Assembly: GCA_000708835.1 (NCBI GenBank)
Contig: DF237464.1
Coordinates: 1 to 64,000, forward strand
DNA length: 64,000 nt
Direction: 5' to 3'
Origin: Klebsormidium nitens
Lineage: Eukaryota; Streptophyta; Klebsormidiophyceae; Klebsormidiales; Klebsormidiaceae
Shown here: piece after piece, positions 1 to 12,630 of the stretch
How the letters are laid out: every line of letters starts with the position of its first letter
How positions within the stretch are numbered: position 1 is the first letter of the stretch
Notes under the pieces: generated by a model
What the model saw: only the letters and a program-made list of their open reading frames with translations
The model's database searches: none
What the model was told of the DNA's origin: nothing
Program-made: the position numbers and the translations under genes

Positions 1-194
1 AACGATGTTCTATGCCATGACAAAGGATTGAGCGCCAACGCCAGCAACGCCTGATCTCTACCCTCAATTCAGCCATCTGCTCGACTTCCTCACTCACAAA
101 TCACGTCGTCCATGCTCAATCATTCCCTAGTCGGCTTCTTCCGGTAGAGTCGTAGAATCTGAAGTCGTATATTCGAATGCACTTGAGTCCGCGT
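1..194. other. 3' flank of the HflX gene, no gene seen
   Basis: These 194 bases lie downstream of the HflX stop codon on the minus strand. I see no extended coding frame here. The segment probably holds the 3' untranslated region of the GTPase transcript. No polyadenylation signal was identified with confidence. Confidence 0.5.
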
Positions 195-3100
195 CTACAC
201 CCGCGGCTCCAGCTTCTGTACTTGCGATCTAAACGGCATCAGCTTCCGTGAAAGCGACAGGGGCACGTAGGCCTGCACCAGCGTACCCTCCTCCAGATAC
301 TCCTGGACGAGCAGAGAATTGAGGGATCAGGCCAGCCTTCACAATGCTTGGCGTTCAAAGATGGTGAATTAACGCAGCGGGCCTCCAGCGTTCGCATAAG
401 ACTGAATGTGTCTATGTGGAAAGAGAACGACGTTTGGGGTGGGCTCACCTCCGACTCGACGACCCCCAGGCGGTGGATGACGTCCAGGAGGTCGCCATTC
501 CGGTACGGCACCACCGCCTCCACGCGGACCAGCGTGTCCTGCACACACCGCACCGCGCCACTCAGCATGCACAATGACGCAGATGCCCGTCGAGACCACA
601 GTGGGTGGGAGGAGGGGCAAGACAAGCGGAGCGCCCATTTTGCACCGCTGAGTGCATGCGTGCAGCCTATGTACGGTGCAAAGAGGCGTGCGTGCCGCGT
701 GGGGCTGGGTGCGGCTGGGCCGGCTGACCTTGATCATGGCCTCCACGCAGTCCAGGAAGGCGGGCAGGCCGTACCCCGTCAGCGCCGAAATGGCCACCGT
801 GTTCTCGCGGGCCATTGCCTGGGCGATCACACGCAGCGGGTCCGCCACGCGGTCCACCTGGACAAGCATGCCCACCGCGAGCTCAGGGGCGCAAAACGAA
901 GCTTCCTGGGCGTTAGAACGCTGGCGAGACGCGAGCAGCCCACAAAGACCGAGCCGCACCTTAGGCCACAAAACGGGCAACCCAATCGTGAAGAGACTAA
1001 GTCCAGGACGGCGTCAGAAGAACCCCCAGCATACGGCACGGCTTTGGGGCGGCGGGTTGTGCGCGCACCTTGTTCCAGACGGTGAGGATGGGGATGTGGC
1101 CCACGTCCAGGTCCGCCAGCACGGCCTCCACGGCCGCCACCTGCGGCCCCGCCATCGGGTGGCTCACGTCCACCACGTGCAGCAGCAGCGACGCCTCGCT
1201 GATCTCCTCCAGCGTCGCACGGAACGCCGCCACCTGCACGGTACCCACGTACCAGGACAGGCAATCAGGGCACGCAAACGGGGTCGTATGCCACCACCTT
1301 GAGAAGTTCCAGCAGCCTGTCGAGAAGTACGTCCGATACGAGAATAATCGTCTTCACAATCGACAGGGGCGAGACAAATGGGCGTCGTGCAGGTGGGCTT
1401 ACGAGCTGGGTGGGCAGCTTCTGGATGAAGCCCACGGTATCGGTGAAGAGCGTCTCCTTGCCGTTGGGCAGGTTGACCCGGCGCGTCGTGGGGTCCAGCG
1501 TGGCGAACAGCTGGTCCTCCGCCAGCACGCCCGCGCCGCTCAGCCGGTTCAGCAGCGTGCTCTTGCCCGCGTTCGTGTAGCCAACCTGCACTCAACACCG
1601 CAGCCTCAGCCAGGTCGGCCGCCCCTCGCACAACGACCTCCCATGCGTGCAGCTTAGCAGACGCACAAGATCAAAAAGAGAAGAAGAAAGGTACAAAAGG
1701 TGCAGCAAAAGTTAGACAAAACTCATACATCCTTCAAGCATCTGGAATGCGCTTACAGCAAAAACCGTCTATGCAAGCTGGCCGGCTTTCTCTTAGAAAA
1801 ACTTCGAACACGGCAGCATGATCCTGGGGCCTCGACCTGCTGCCGAGGTAGAGAAGCTCGATACATCCAAGGTGATACATCGGGCGGCCTGTCCAGTGAT
1901 CAAGGGCAGGGGCGACCGCGCACCAGGGAGATGACGGGGATGGGGGTGGCGGCGCGGCGGTCGCGGTACTGCTGCCGATGGTCGCGCACAGACTCCAGCT
2001 CCCGGCGCAGCTGCGTGATGCGCGTCTTGAGCAGGCGGCGATCCACCTCGATCTGCTTCTCACCCATGCCCTTCACCTGGCCCCCTCCGCTCTGCCGCTC
2101 CAGATGCGTCCACATCCTGCACGCACACACAGCCGGCACCAAGACGTCAGGGAGACAAAAAGCATCGAAATATGAAAAGGCTTAACAGCACCCGCATGAC
2201 CAAGAGGATAGTTGGTCCCGGCGGCTGGATGCGGGTGCTGTCAAAAAACAGGAAGCTAAGAAATCAAGTTGGACAAACACTCTATGGAAGCTGAAAACAA
2301 GAAAGAGAGACAGGACGTCTTCCTAAATTGGAGCATGCATTATCCCCTACACTGCTGACAAGGCGTACCCTAACGGACAGTCTTATCGATCCACATCCGG
2401 CACATGGTGCCGTCGTCAGCGGGTGCGCACCGGGTGAGGCGCGGCAGCTGGTACTCGGCCTGCGCCATCTCGACCTGCAGCTTGCCCTCCTTGGTGGCTG
2501 CGCGCTGGCTGAAGATGTCCAGGATGAGCGCCGTGCGGTCGCACACGCGCACGCTGTCGCCAAACACCTTCTCCAGGTTGCGCAGCTGGCCGGGGGACAG
2601 CTCGTCTGGAACACACGCCACACAGTCCGGCCATCAGCTAGAAGGGCTCCGAGAAGAGCCTGCAGAGAGCCCTGCCTCCTTCAAATTGCGTCTCATATCT
2701 GTGCTGCCTGTGCTGACAGCGTGGAAGGCCTTCCGATAATGCCGATTCAGCCCAGATCTTTTCTTTACCTCCCGAATGTCCTCAAAAGACAAAAAGAGGA
2801 AAGAACATCAAATCGCATCAAGATGGATGCAAGTTTCCTTACGCAATTGAGTGACTCTGAGTTCGACACAAAAGAACGCAAGGCCACAACGGCTCACTTT
2901 CTCGCAACTTGTTGTAGCAGCCAGACGGCCACTCCAGGAAAGGAGGAATGCGAAACATGAAGAACAACCGAAATCAGTGTACTTTGGCCTTACCATCAAA
3001 CACGACAGTCTCAGCGCCGGACGCTTCCACAGCCCGCGCAATCTCATTGATCTTGCCGGAGCCGACGTAGGTCTTGGGGTTGGGGTGTTCCAGCTTCTGG

Positions 3101-4151
3101 TGCGTGGTGCCCACGACGCGCAGGCCCGCGGTGTCGGCCAGCTGCGCCAGCTCCTCCAGGCTGTCCGCCACGGTCCACCCCAGGCTGGCCGCGCCCTTCT
3201 GGTCCACGCCCACCAAAAACGTGCGCTCGTAAAACACCTGCGAAGGATGCAAGAACAGTGGGCCATCAGCCCGGCGGCAAAAGAGCATCTCAAAGCGTTG
3301 AACTGATCTGGGAAGTGCTTGCAATTCAGATTAACTGGACCTCCCTTGCTCGCTGATTATGTAAACAGGAATTTGGCTCGAGTATTTTAGAAATCCAAGT
3401 CTACTCAGCGAGCTTGCGACAGACACAGGGGCTAGCCAGCACGGTCAAGATTCTCTTCTTGCCAGTGTGTTGGCCAATCGCAGCCAATTACCTCCCGCCC
3501 GCTGCTTGTCTTCTTGAAGCGCCTGTCGATGTCCTCCTCCTCTTTCAACTCATCAATGACCGTGGTGCCGTCCAGCCCCGCCAGCAGGTCCTCGACGCTC
3601 TCCTCCGGCTCCTCCTCCAACGCAGCCCCCTCATCCACGGCAGGGCCTCCGTCCATGCCAGAACTGCTGTCAATCTCGAAGTCCCAGAAAATCTTTTCGC
3701 CCGTATCCATGAGTGCCGAAATTGGCCCATTTTCGGGCCTACCGTTCCGTGCTTCTGACGGAGCCCCAGGAGACGGCTGCTCTGGCGTTTTGCCTGCCAC
3801 CCTGGGACTACTGCTGCTCTTTTCCTGGGGCGGCTCATTCCCAGCTGAGGCTGCCCTGGTGGGCAACTGCTGCCAGCCACTGCCGGTGTTGCTACTTCTC
3901 GCCCTTGCACCGCCCCCTGACTGTCGCAAAGTGCCAGTTTTAATTGGGAAAAGCTCCTGCCTCAGCCACGCCGCAGGAAAATCCTCCTGCAATTTTGTCC
4001 CTTGTCTCCTGTCTCTTACGGATGTTGGGCTCGGCGGGGAGCATCGTGGAGAGCTGGATGCATGGCTGCCGCTCTGAAGCCTCTGGGCGATAGACACAGA
4101 ACCTGCATGACACGAAGCAGCACGAAAGCCAGCAGAAGTAACGAGCGCCAT
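195..4151 (-). CDS. HFLX: HflX-type GTP-binding protein, probably organellar
   Basis: This is a ribosome-associated GTPase of the HflX family; family members bind the large ribosomal subunit and can split stalled ribosomes. Minus-strand exons are 3492-4151, 2994-3237, 2431-2605, 1924-2116, 1403-1585, 1069-1233, 857-729, 538-449 and 302-195, all with GT-AG introns and matching phases, giving 648 residues. The G domain shows the P-loop GYTNAGKST (about residues 426-434), DPTTR as G2, DTVGF as G3 and NKVD as G4. The HflX-specific N-terminal domain (LVGVDQKG, then [12 protein letters not shown]) and the coiled linker (MWTHLERQ) precede it. The first exon encodes about 220 residues: a Ser/Arg-rich start that looks like a plastid or mitochondrial transit peptide, then an acidic stretch. 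The chosen start is the ATG opening MALVTSAGF; an upstream in-frame ATG exists. Family assignment is very secure, the compartment is inferred. Confidence 0.93.
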
Positions 4152-4715
4152 TTTGTTGCTCCGAAGTTGATCGCCTTGAATCAGAACTATGCTTCTCAGA
4201 CTTGTTTGCAGGCGACCTGATTTTAATAATCTTGATTCTTGGTGGCACCAGCACCTGAGGCTGGAGCACTGTCCGTCTAAACAACCGGCTCGCTGATTCA
4301 CTGCTGAGCTTCAGAACAGCGACAACTTCTTGCCGTATCAAGAGCAATAGGGACGCCACGAAATGCTGCACAAGCCTCCACTTCGCAAAACCGGCAGCTC
4401 ACCGTGTCACGGCCCACGGGACCCGTCCGCTTTGCCTGGTGGGCTCTGAAAAGACTTACACATTGACGATTGAGTCAAGAAACTTGAGAGGCAGCTCAAG
4501 ATGATGATCAGCCTTTTCAAGCTTTTGACTCCGAGAACTTGCAAATTGCAGCTCAGCTGTGCAGGTGGTGCAGCAGAAGGAGGCTCCAGTTGCTCCACAG
4601 GCTCCAGCTAGCAAGCAGGGAGTAGTATAAGCTAGGAAGCTTGCCAGCAGCCTTGCGAACTGCATGTAAGTTTTGTGTGGCTACTGCGTGGAGGATTTGC
4701 GTAGATTGCATCACA
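4152..4715. promoter_or_regulatory. Divergent intergenic promoter region between HflX and oligopeptidase genes
   Basis: The two genes are transcribed away from each other from this 564-base gap, so it must contain both 5' untranslated regions and both promoters. The strand to which any element belongs cannot be decided from sequence alone. I saw no clear TATA box placed convincingly for either gene. Confidence 0.55.
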
Positions 4716-7700
4716 ATGGGGAACAATCAATCCAGTCGCATTGAAGAAGGCGATCCTGATATCTCTGAGGCAGCCCCTGATGATCTCCCCATCCTGATTG
4801 CCCTGGATGAAGATGCAGCAGCGGTCCAGCAACGGGATCACAAAGAAAGGAGGAGTCACTTGGGGTTTGGGGCAGCACTTGTTGCAGCATCAATTGGCGC
4901 GGCATTTGTGTGGCATCAAAAAGTGCAAAAGCAAAACCGGAAACAACAAGGTGCTTCTTCCTTCTGAAGTCCACATCTTCAAAGATACAGGCACTTGAGT
5001 TGGACATGCAGAATTGACTCGATTTGTTGCAGGTTCATTGGTTCATTTGAATGTTTGCGGTTACACAAATGGGGTCTAAACATCTGTGGGCCTCAAGCTG
5101 CCCAAGTTGTCACATCATACGGGTATACCTACATTTGCTTCTCACATGGCAGGCCAACCAAGTTTTTTGAGGCCCTGCTGCTCACACCACCCTTGCTTTG
5201 CGCTGTTCAGCTTCCTATGTTGGCAACTTTGGAAAAGACAAGTCCATCAAGATCCGCTTTGATTACACCCCCAGCGAGATTGAAGCGGAGGCGAGGAAGC
5301 TCATTGACCGGTCACAGAAAGTCCATGACGCAGTGGCCTCCATTCCTCTTGAAAAGGTGAGCAAGTGGTGATGTGAACTATCAGCCTTGTTGCACTCTTT
5401 GGGGAGTAGGTCAAGTCCTCTCAGTCTGGTCAGGCTGAAAAGGACATATGATGCACAGCTGAAACCTGAGTTTAATGAATCTCAATTGTTCGCTGGATAG
5501 AGACCATGCCAGTGAGGTGGTTTCAAGCTCAATACTTCAAACAGAAGTTGACATGCTGGGAAAAGCCTGTGGATCGAAAAGGCAGGGGGGGCACAGTCTA
5601 GTTTCAAGGCTTCACAGGACTCTATCCGATTTGACATACCGCAAACAGTTTGTCTGGATCCAGTTTCACGTACCGCAAACAGTTTGTCTGGATACACAAA
5701 ATCTCCTCTGATGCTGCTGGCGCGAGTACGCATGTGTTATACTTTTGACATTGAGCGACAAATCCTATTTTAGAACACATGCTGCCATTTTCCAGGTGAC
5801 GTACGCTTCCGTGATTGAACCACTTTCCAGAATAGAGGGTGAAGAGTACCACGTCCTCCAAGCGCTTACCTTTCCAGCTCACGTGTCAAGAAAGAAGCCT
5901 GTGAGAGATGCGGCCATTGCGGCTGAGACCAAGTTGAACGCGTATGCCGTCAGGAGTAGCATGCGACTGGACGTGTACCAACGGGTGAAGGCCTTCTCAG
6001 TGAAGGGGGAGGAACTGAGGACTGAAGAGCAGAGATACGTGGACAGACTGGTAAGGTCACAGTACCAAGTCGATTGAGGTAATTTGGGCGAGCCATTAAA
6101 CCTCAACCTTTTCTTTGGTGAACGACATGTCTTCGTGTTGTAAAACGGGCGGTTTGTGCCGATCTGAGGCTGAAACTATAGATCGAGCGAACTTGACTGA
6201 CATCTGCACCATCCAACCTAAAAGTCCAGGAATCCCTTGTCGAAAAGCTACCTTCTTGGGTTCCAGAGCCTGGCCTGGCTTGTAGTCTGGCAATCCGAAA
6301 CGAGTCGACTCAAGAAAACCTTTCTGTCCAGACCGGATTGTAACCTACATTCTGTACAAATTCGAGCACGAAACCCATTACACTGGCTATGTGGATTGCT
6401 CCATCGAACCTACAAGAAGAGTGCCGCATAGCCGCGGAAAGTTCGCACCCCGCGGTCTTCCTCAAGCTCTTCTGGCCTACGACGTCTTTGTGTGTGCCTG
6501 TTGCAGGTGCGTGACTACGAGCGGCTGGGCCTCAATCTCGATGCGGCCACCCGGCAAAAAGTGGAGGCGCTCAAGACCCGCTGCGGAGAGCTGTCCATCA
6601 ACTTCCAAAGAAACTTGAACGAGGAGAACACGATCCTGCACTTCACAGCAGACGAGCTGGCGGGCATGCCCCACGACTTCGTCAAGGTGCGATATCCCGC
6701 AAGCTTTGAATTAACCACCCTGCTTCGCTGACGGATTCCTCCACTGAATTGGCCTCTGGCGTCGTCCTGCCGCCGTGTGCTCACTCTGGTGCTCGCCGCT
6801 CCTGCAGGGTCTGAAGGCGGTGCCAGGCGAGGCCGGCAAGCTGGAAGTGACCCTGCGCTACCCGCATGTGTTCCCACTGATGAAGATGTGCAAGGCAAGT
6901 CGCCGACGTCACTTTCGAAGCGCCACCTGTTCCTCTGAAGTCGAGTGGCGAAATCTGCATTTCAAAGACCTTCCAAAGACCGAAGAGACGTGTTGCAGTA
7001 AATGTCTTGGCGTCGATGACGTGTGCCTGGACAACGACTTCAGATTGTTGTTGCATCGTTTCGTCCGACGGGTGGCCAAGCCTGCGCTCAACATCTGACA
7101 CACAGTCCGTCAACATAACTTCCCGGTGATCCTTGTTTTCAAGCCAAGACTGATGTCTTCCTTGTCAGGTTGGGGCAACGCGAAGAAAAGTCGAGTACGA
7201 GTTCAACAGGAGGTGTATTTTTGAGAACGTGAAAATCATTGAGGAACTGGTAAGTGAAACCCGTTCAGCGTCCACAAGTGTGCTGAATTTCTTTGTCAAA
7301 TTACCATCCACATCTTACAGGAAGTCCCTTGTTCACGTTTCGGAGCTTACCCTGGCAAAGTCGTTGAGGTACTTCTGTGATGACCATAACTCTGATGGAA
7401 AGGAGAGGAACTGTAGTCGAACGTCTTTTTGGCAAGGCTAACGGCAGCCGTCTCGACCCAAACTGCTCTACCCAAGATCTTCTGAGGCCAGCCCTGCTTT
7501 CAGCGTTGATTTGGTGGTGAGTTGGCAGCAACTCAGAGATTTCTGGTTGTTTGCTCAGATTCGGCTCCGCCACGAGCTGGCCACGCTGCTGGGCTACCCC
7601 ACGCATGCCGCGTACGTGCTGGACGTGCGCATGGCCAAGACCCCCGCCGCGGTGAGAGCTGCTGTGCTGCCAGGAGATCTGCAGCTGGGCTGCGCAACCC

Positions 7701-10700
7701 ACAGTCTGTGGGGGCTCGCCTGAAGCTGTACCTCTCTCTTTCGCTAGGTACTGCGGCCCACGCAACAATGTGTGCTGCAGGACTTGTCCGGTCGTCTGCA
7801 TGTGCAGTGCAGTAGAGACACGCTTCGTTAGGATGAGAGTGTCGAACCCGCGTATGCGTCCGTCCGTGGTGCAGGTCCGGAAGTTCCTGGAGGACGTGTC
7901 GGACAAGATGACCTCGTTGGCGGACAAGGAGCTGCAGCAGCTGAAAGCGCTCAAGGTACGTGCGCAGGGCCTCGCACGCTGCAAAAATCTCCATCAAAGG
8001 CGTGTTCGGTTGCTTAAACGACGAGGCAACGATGGAGCAAGTCGACCTTCTGTATCCTCAGCTCTGGCATCGTTCTATGACGGGGTTGGTTTGGCTGGTT
8101 GCAGCGCGCGGAGGAGGGCGAGGCGGCGTTGAGCATGGCGGACTTCCGGTACTACATGCACCAACAGGAGGAGCGCCACTTCAAGATCGACCACCAAAAA
8201 ATCAAGGTGCCCCTCCAGCAGCCCGCCGCCGCCCCTGTGTCCGTCTCCTTATGTTGGCTCCCTTTGAAAGATCCTTCGTTTCATCCAGAATGCTTGGCCG
8301 GTTGACTAACTTTTTCACAGTCTGGGAGACTATAGCAGAAGCGCATGCCCTCATGCATTCGATCGTTGTCCGTGCAGGAATACTTCCCCATGGACAAGGT
8401 GACAGATGGCCTTCTCAAGATCTACCAGCAACTGCTAGGTGAGCGCCTTTGCAGACTGCTCCACCGGTCTGCTCATCGTACAGTGTCGAGGAGGAACTGC
8501 TCTGATACCCCATAATGGACCACCGGCGATGCGTTCGACTGCTAGAGGCTCGCTACCACTGCTTTGGACCCTTTTGTGTGCGCGCAGGGCTGCAGTTCAC
8601 GGAGGTCTCCTCACCGCACACATGGCACGAGGAGGTGCAGCTGTTCTGCGTGCACGACGCGGCGAGCGGCGAGAAGCTGGGCTACTTCTACCTGGACCTG
8701 TTTCCGCGCGAGGGCAAGTACGGCCACGCCGCCGTCTGGCCCCTGCAGAAAGGTTGCACCCGCAAGGACGGCTCCCGCCAGGTGCGCCCCACCGGGGCCT
8801 CATCCAGCACGACGCACCGCGGCACCGGGCTGCTGCTGAGCTGTGGGAGGCTCCAGCCTGAAAACGTGGGACACAAAGCATGGGCAGGATGCGGCAAGGA
8901 GGCTCTTTGAGCGTGGTGGCAGACACGAGGCCTTCACCCAGTCGGGAGATGCCGCAGTCATCTGGCTGCAGTCGAGGATTGAATCTGTACCCATCGTGGT
9001 TGTCCTCTGCTGTGCGCAGCTGCCGGTGGCGGGCATGTTGGCCAACTTCAGCCGGCCCACTGCGGACAAGCCGTCGCTGCTCGCGCACAACGAGGTCGAA
9101 ACGTACTTCCACGAGTTTGGCCACGTCGTGAGCACCACGGCGCCAACAACCAAAAAGGCTCTTGCGAAGATAAACTTCGTCAAACATCTGACTTTCCAGC
9201 AAGCTACTGGGGAGTGCACGAGTCTTGCAACGGTGGTCGTGCTTGTTCCAGCGAGGACAATTCAAGAGGCCATCTTTTTGGCCTATGCCAGCTTCGTCCC
9301 GCTGGTTAGTGGAGCAAGATTGCAAGTGCAGAGCGCACGTTCACCCCTTTTGGTTTAAGCCACTGGGTCCAGCCGCGCTGTGTGGTGCTCACACGTTGCA
9401 ACTCTGTCGGCTGGTTTTAGACCCTAATGCGTGAACCTTGGGGCTGTAATCCGCAGATGCACAACATATGCAGCCGTGTTGAGATGGCTCGCTTTGCGGG
9501 GACGAGTGTCGAGCGGGACTTCGTGGAGGCTCCCAGCCAGATGCTGGAGAACTGGTGAGGAAACACGGCCTCTGGCGTGCCTCCTCGTCTATTTTCGGTG
9601 GTCCCTTTCACATGCCAAGCCGTGTCAAAGTTCACTCATTACGTACGTTCGTGCTCCGCGTGTCTGATTGCGACGCCCAGCCATAGAGCGTTGGCTTGGA
9701 CCGTCTGGGCAAGCCAGTCTGGCGCATTGGGCCTGCATAGCTTTGTCTTCCTTAGTCCTTCTGGTTGAGTATTTTCACTCATCGGAACTCGTGTCTCTAT
9801 ACGTCTCTCACAACCTGGATCCGAATCTCGTTGTTGAAAAGCAGGGCTTCAATGGCTCTTGCTTGCAGGTGCTGGGAGAAGGCGTCTCTGCGGTTGATGA
9901 GCGGGCATTACCGCGACGGAAGCCCGTTGCCGGAGTCTCTCCTGGACACGCTGATCAGCACCAAGAAGGCGCACGCCGGCCTGCTCTGCAAGCGGCAGCT
10001 CTTCCTGGGTGAGCCACGTGGCAGAGCGGGCCACGATTACATGTCTGTCAGCACGATTGCGTGGTGGGTCGATGTCGATTCAAGATCAAGAAGGATTTCT
10101 TCGCAGAGCCTATTTAGTCGGGTAGCAATACCAGATGTCCATTGTAGCAACCAGGTTCGGCCCTTTCTGATAGTGCGCTTCGTCTCCTTCCCAGGGCTGC
10201 TCGACCAGACGGTGCACACGCGCGCACAGGCCGACACCGCGGCCGTCATCCAGGAGCTGCATCCCAAGGTACGCCCGCGCATGCCCCCTGCCATAGCCGC
10301 CAACAACGCGCATCCGCTCGAAGTTCCTTTGTTCCTTGACGTATGAGCTATGAGGTATAAGGTATGAGGCATGAGGCATGAGAAGTGAGGTATGAGGCAT
10401 GAGGTATGCGCTTGGGATCTAGACTTGACATCGCTCAAATGCATCGACGGTCCTGGCTCCCGGGTTCGACAGCGGGGCTGACCCGCCCCGGTGGTGCAGG
10501 TGCTGGCGGGCATCCCCGCGACGGCGGGCACCAACATGCTGGCCTCCTTTGGCCACCTCGCGGGCGGCTACGACGCCAGCTACTACGGCTACATGTGGAG
10601 CGAGGTGCGCCGCACGCCCCCGCTCTATCGAGATTTCGCCTGCGGCACGGGCCATGGGGGCCTAGGGCCAGTGGCCGGCACCTTCTGATGACACAAAAAG

Positions 10701-10988
10701 CTGCGTTATCTGGAGGGCTCAACTCGTACTGCCGACGATTTTCGCGCTTGAACACTGCTTTCACCATTCGCAACAGATTCGAAAGCGTTGCATCCTGTGG
10801 TGCAGGTGTTTTCTGCTGACATGTTTGCGACCAAGTTCGCGAAGGACGTGCTCAGCCCGGCAGCCGGCAAGGAGTACCGGGACAAGATTCTGCGGCCCGG
10901 AGGGTCCATTGACGCTGCGGACATGCTGTGGGACTTCCTCGGACGAGAACCCACCGAGGCAGCCTTCCTGGAGAGCAAGGGGGTCTAA
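4716..10988 (+). CDS. Thimet-type oligopeptidase (M3 metallopeptidase) with N-terminal membrane anchor
   Basis: A zinc metallopeptidase of family M3 that trims short peptides. Exons: 4716-4950, 5211-5356, 5796-6050, 6507-6686, 6808-6894, 7169-7249, 7559-7651, 7875-7955, 8105-8206, 8378-8438, 8588-8781, 9020-9127, 9457-9554, 9869-10008, 10195-10268, 10500-10604, 10806-10988; total 740 residues. The zinc site HEFGH is at residues 536-540, split from the next residues by an intron, and the third ligand Glu lies in [11 protein letters not shown] (about 565). The substrate-binding signature [19 protein letters not shown] and the C-terminal RPGGS-LGREP motif are present. The protein begins MGNNQSS, a possible N-myristoylation site, and has one hydrophobic segment (about residues 47-63) before the catalytic part, so a membrane-tethered cytosolic peptidase is likely. 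The intron after exon 5 is GC-AG. Plant cytosolic thimet oligopeptidases also have a hydrophobic N-terminus, from my recollection of the family. Confidence 0.93.
6895..7168 (+). other. GC-AG intron in the oligopeptidase gene
   Basis: The exon ends in AAG and the intron begins GCAAGT, a perfect match to the known GC donor consensus. Splicing here joins FPLMKMCK to [12 protein letters not shown], which matches the expected order of the M3 family (PLMKKC followed by ETRRKVE). No GT donor nearby keeps the reading frame. Confidence 0.85.
10341..10408 (+). repeat. Short tandem repeat inside an oligopeptidase intron
   Basis: Imperfect copies of a 7-8 base unit related to GGTATGA and GGCATGA run for about 68 bases in the intron between exons 15 and 16. 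It is a small intronic minisatellite with no evident function. Confidence 0.75.
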
Positions 10989-12630
10989 ACCCGGCCACGC
11001 ACGGAAGGGCCGCGAGGCAAGAGTCACTAAGAAGTAGCTGGGTTGCCGTTGAATCAGGGTTTGACATGCGAGTAGTGCCGTGAAGAGTGGACTGCACCAT
11101 CATTGCACGGATGTATAGTTCCGTTACAGCTTTGAGAAGTAATAGAAGGGCCGTCGACCTTGAACGCTTTGTTGAAAGATGCCCTTTAGACCTCCTAAAC
11201 ATACTCTGATTTGGATAGATAAATACAAGCCGATATTCTGCGTTAATATGCAGAAGGGTCATTGCAAACCACTTAACACGTTAGCAATTTGAGATAGGCC
11301 GTCATGGAGTTTTCCATTTTGAACGCCGCATTTCCGGGCAATGTTGCGTGCGGGAATGGCGCTTAGCGCTTCTTAGCCGTATAACTAAGGCCGCACTGAA
11401 TTGGTCCATCCGCGCTTACATGGAAGATGATTGCAATGATTGTGTGGTTACACGGCAGGTATCCTGGCTGCCCGGCCTGGTGATTCAAAAGCGCTACCTG
11501 GCGCGACGCTTTGCGCAGCTGTGCTGCAATATTTGCCGACTCAGTTTGACTCATGCTTGACGCGCTGCATGATTTTCGGGAATGTAGAGATGAACACGTA
11601 CTTAGCATCTCATATGGTGTCATATAAGCACAAGCTAAGGCCAGGACGTATGTTTTCATGATGACAGCATACCCATTCCGCAGTTTCTTTAACGCGCGGG
11701 CCGGATGACCGTACCAGGACCAAACATCATGCAAACAAGCGTGGGCACTATCCGAGCAAACGCAGCCAGTGCACTGACTTGTATAGGTCCTTGACGTCGA
11801 CGTTTCAGGTGCTGGTTTGCTAGCTCACTTTGCAATAAGCGGCCATGCAAGCATTTGCTACGTCGCTCTTTCCAGTTTTCGGCGAGACTCTCACAGTAAA
11901 CTTCTAATGCCATGTCTGTTGTGCGAGGTCGAAGACCAGCAACTTACATTTTTGGTACTTATTAGGCAGGTCTTGTCGATCTGATTGCATTCCGCTCAGG
12001 ATAGTCATTCAAATGTAGCAAGACGAATGATTGTCAGCCACAAACATGCTCGACGTGATACGTGTCGACTTCAAACCCTTTGAATGAATCCAATTCGTCC
12101 ATGTATCCACGTGACTAATGGATACAGACGTGAACGTGGACTTCGCTCACTAAGTATCGTCACAGACTGACCGCCAACTCAAGAAGTAGATCTATGTACA
12201 AATTTCTGCTCCCTGGAACCCCCCTCTCTACAGACGGGCGTTGTCTAGAACAAGAAGAGACGACACGAAACAAGGTTCTTGCCAGTCCCGCACTACATCT
12301 CTCGCAGCACTTGTCCATCGCCGATGGCTTCTCCTTGCAGCTGATTTGCTTGACCGGATTGCAACGTTCTGCAACGACCAAGTGAATTGTTTAACCAGTA
12401 CGTTACACACATCGAACAAAGTTCGACTTCACCACGTTATCTGCGATCATAAGTTTGACATGGCAATATGACAAAAAACAAAGAAACTTGTATCAACAGC
12501 ATAGTTTAGTTGCCGAGCCTTTGTTGCAAGCGAATCAACCACGTCTGGCCCACTTCAGCAACCTACACAAAGGTGCCCCGGTCAGCTACCCACTGAAGTC
12601 TCACCTGTTCGCCTCCGCTGCCGTTTCCTC
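10989..12630. other. Convergent intergenic region, no gene recognised
   Basis: This holds the 3' flank of the oligopeptidase gene (plus strand) and the 3' flank of the unknown minus-strand gene. Only short open frames without recognisable composition or splice logic are present. I see no RNA gene or repeat. Confidence 0.5.
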
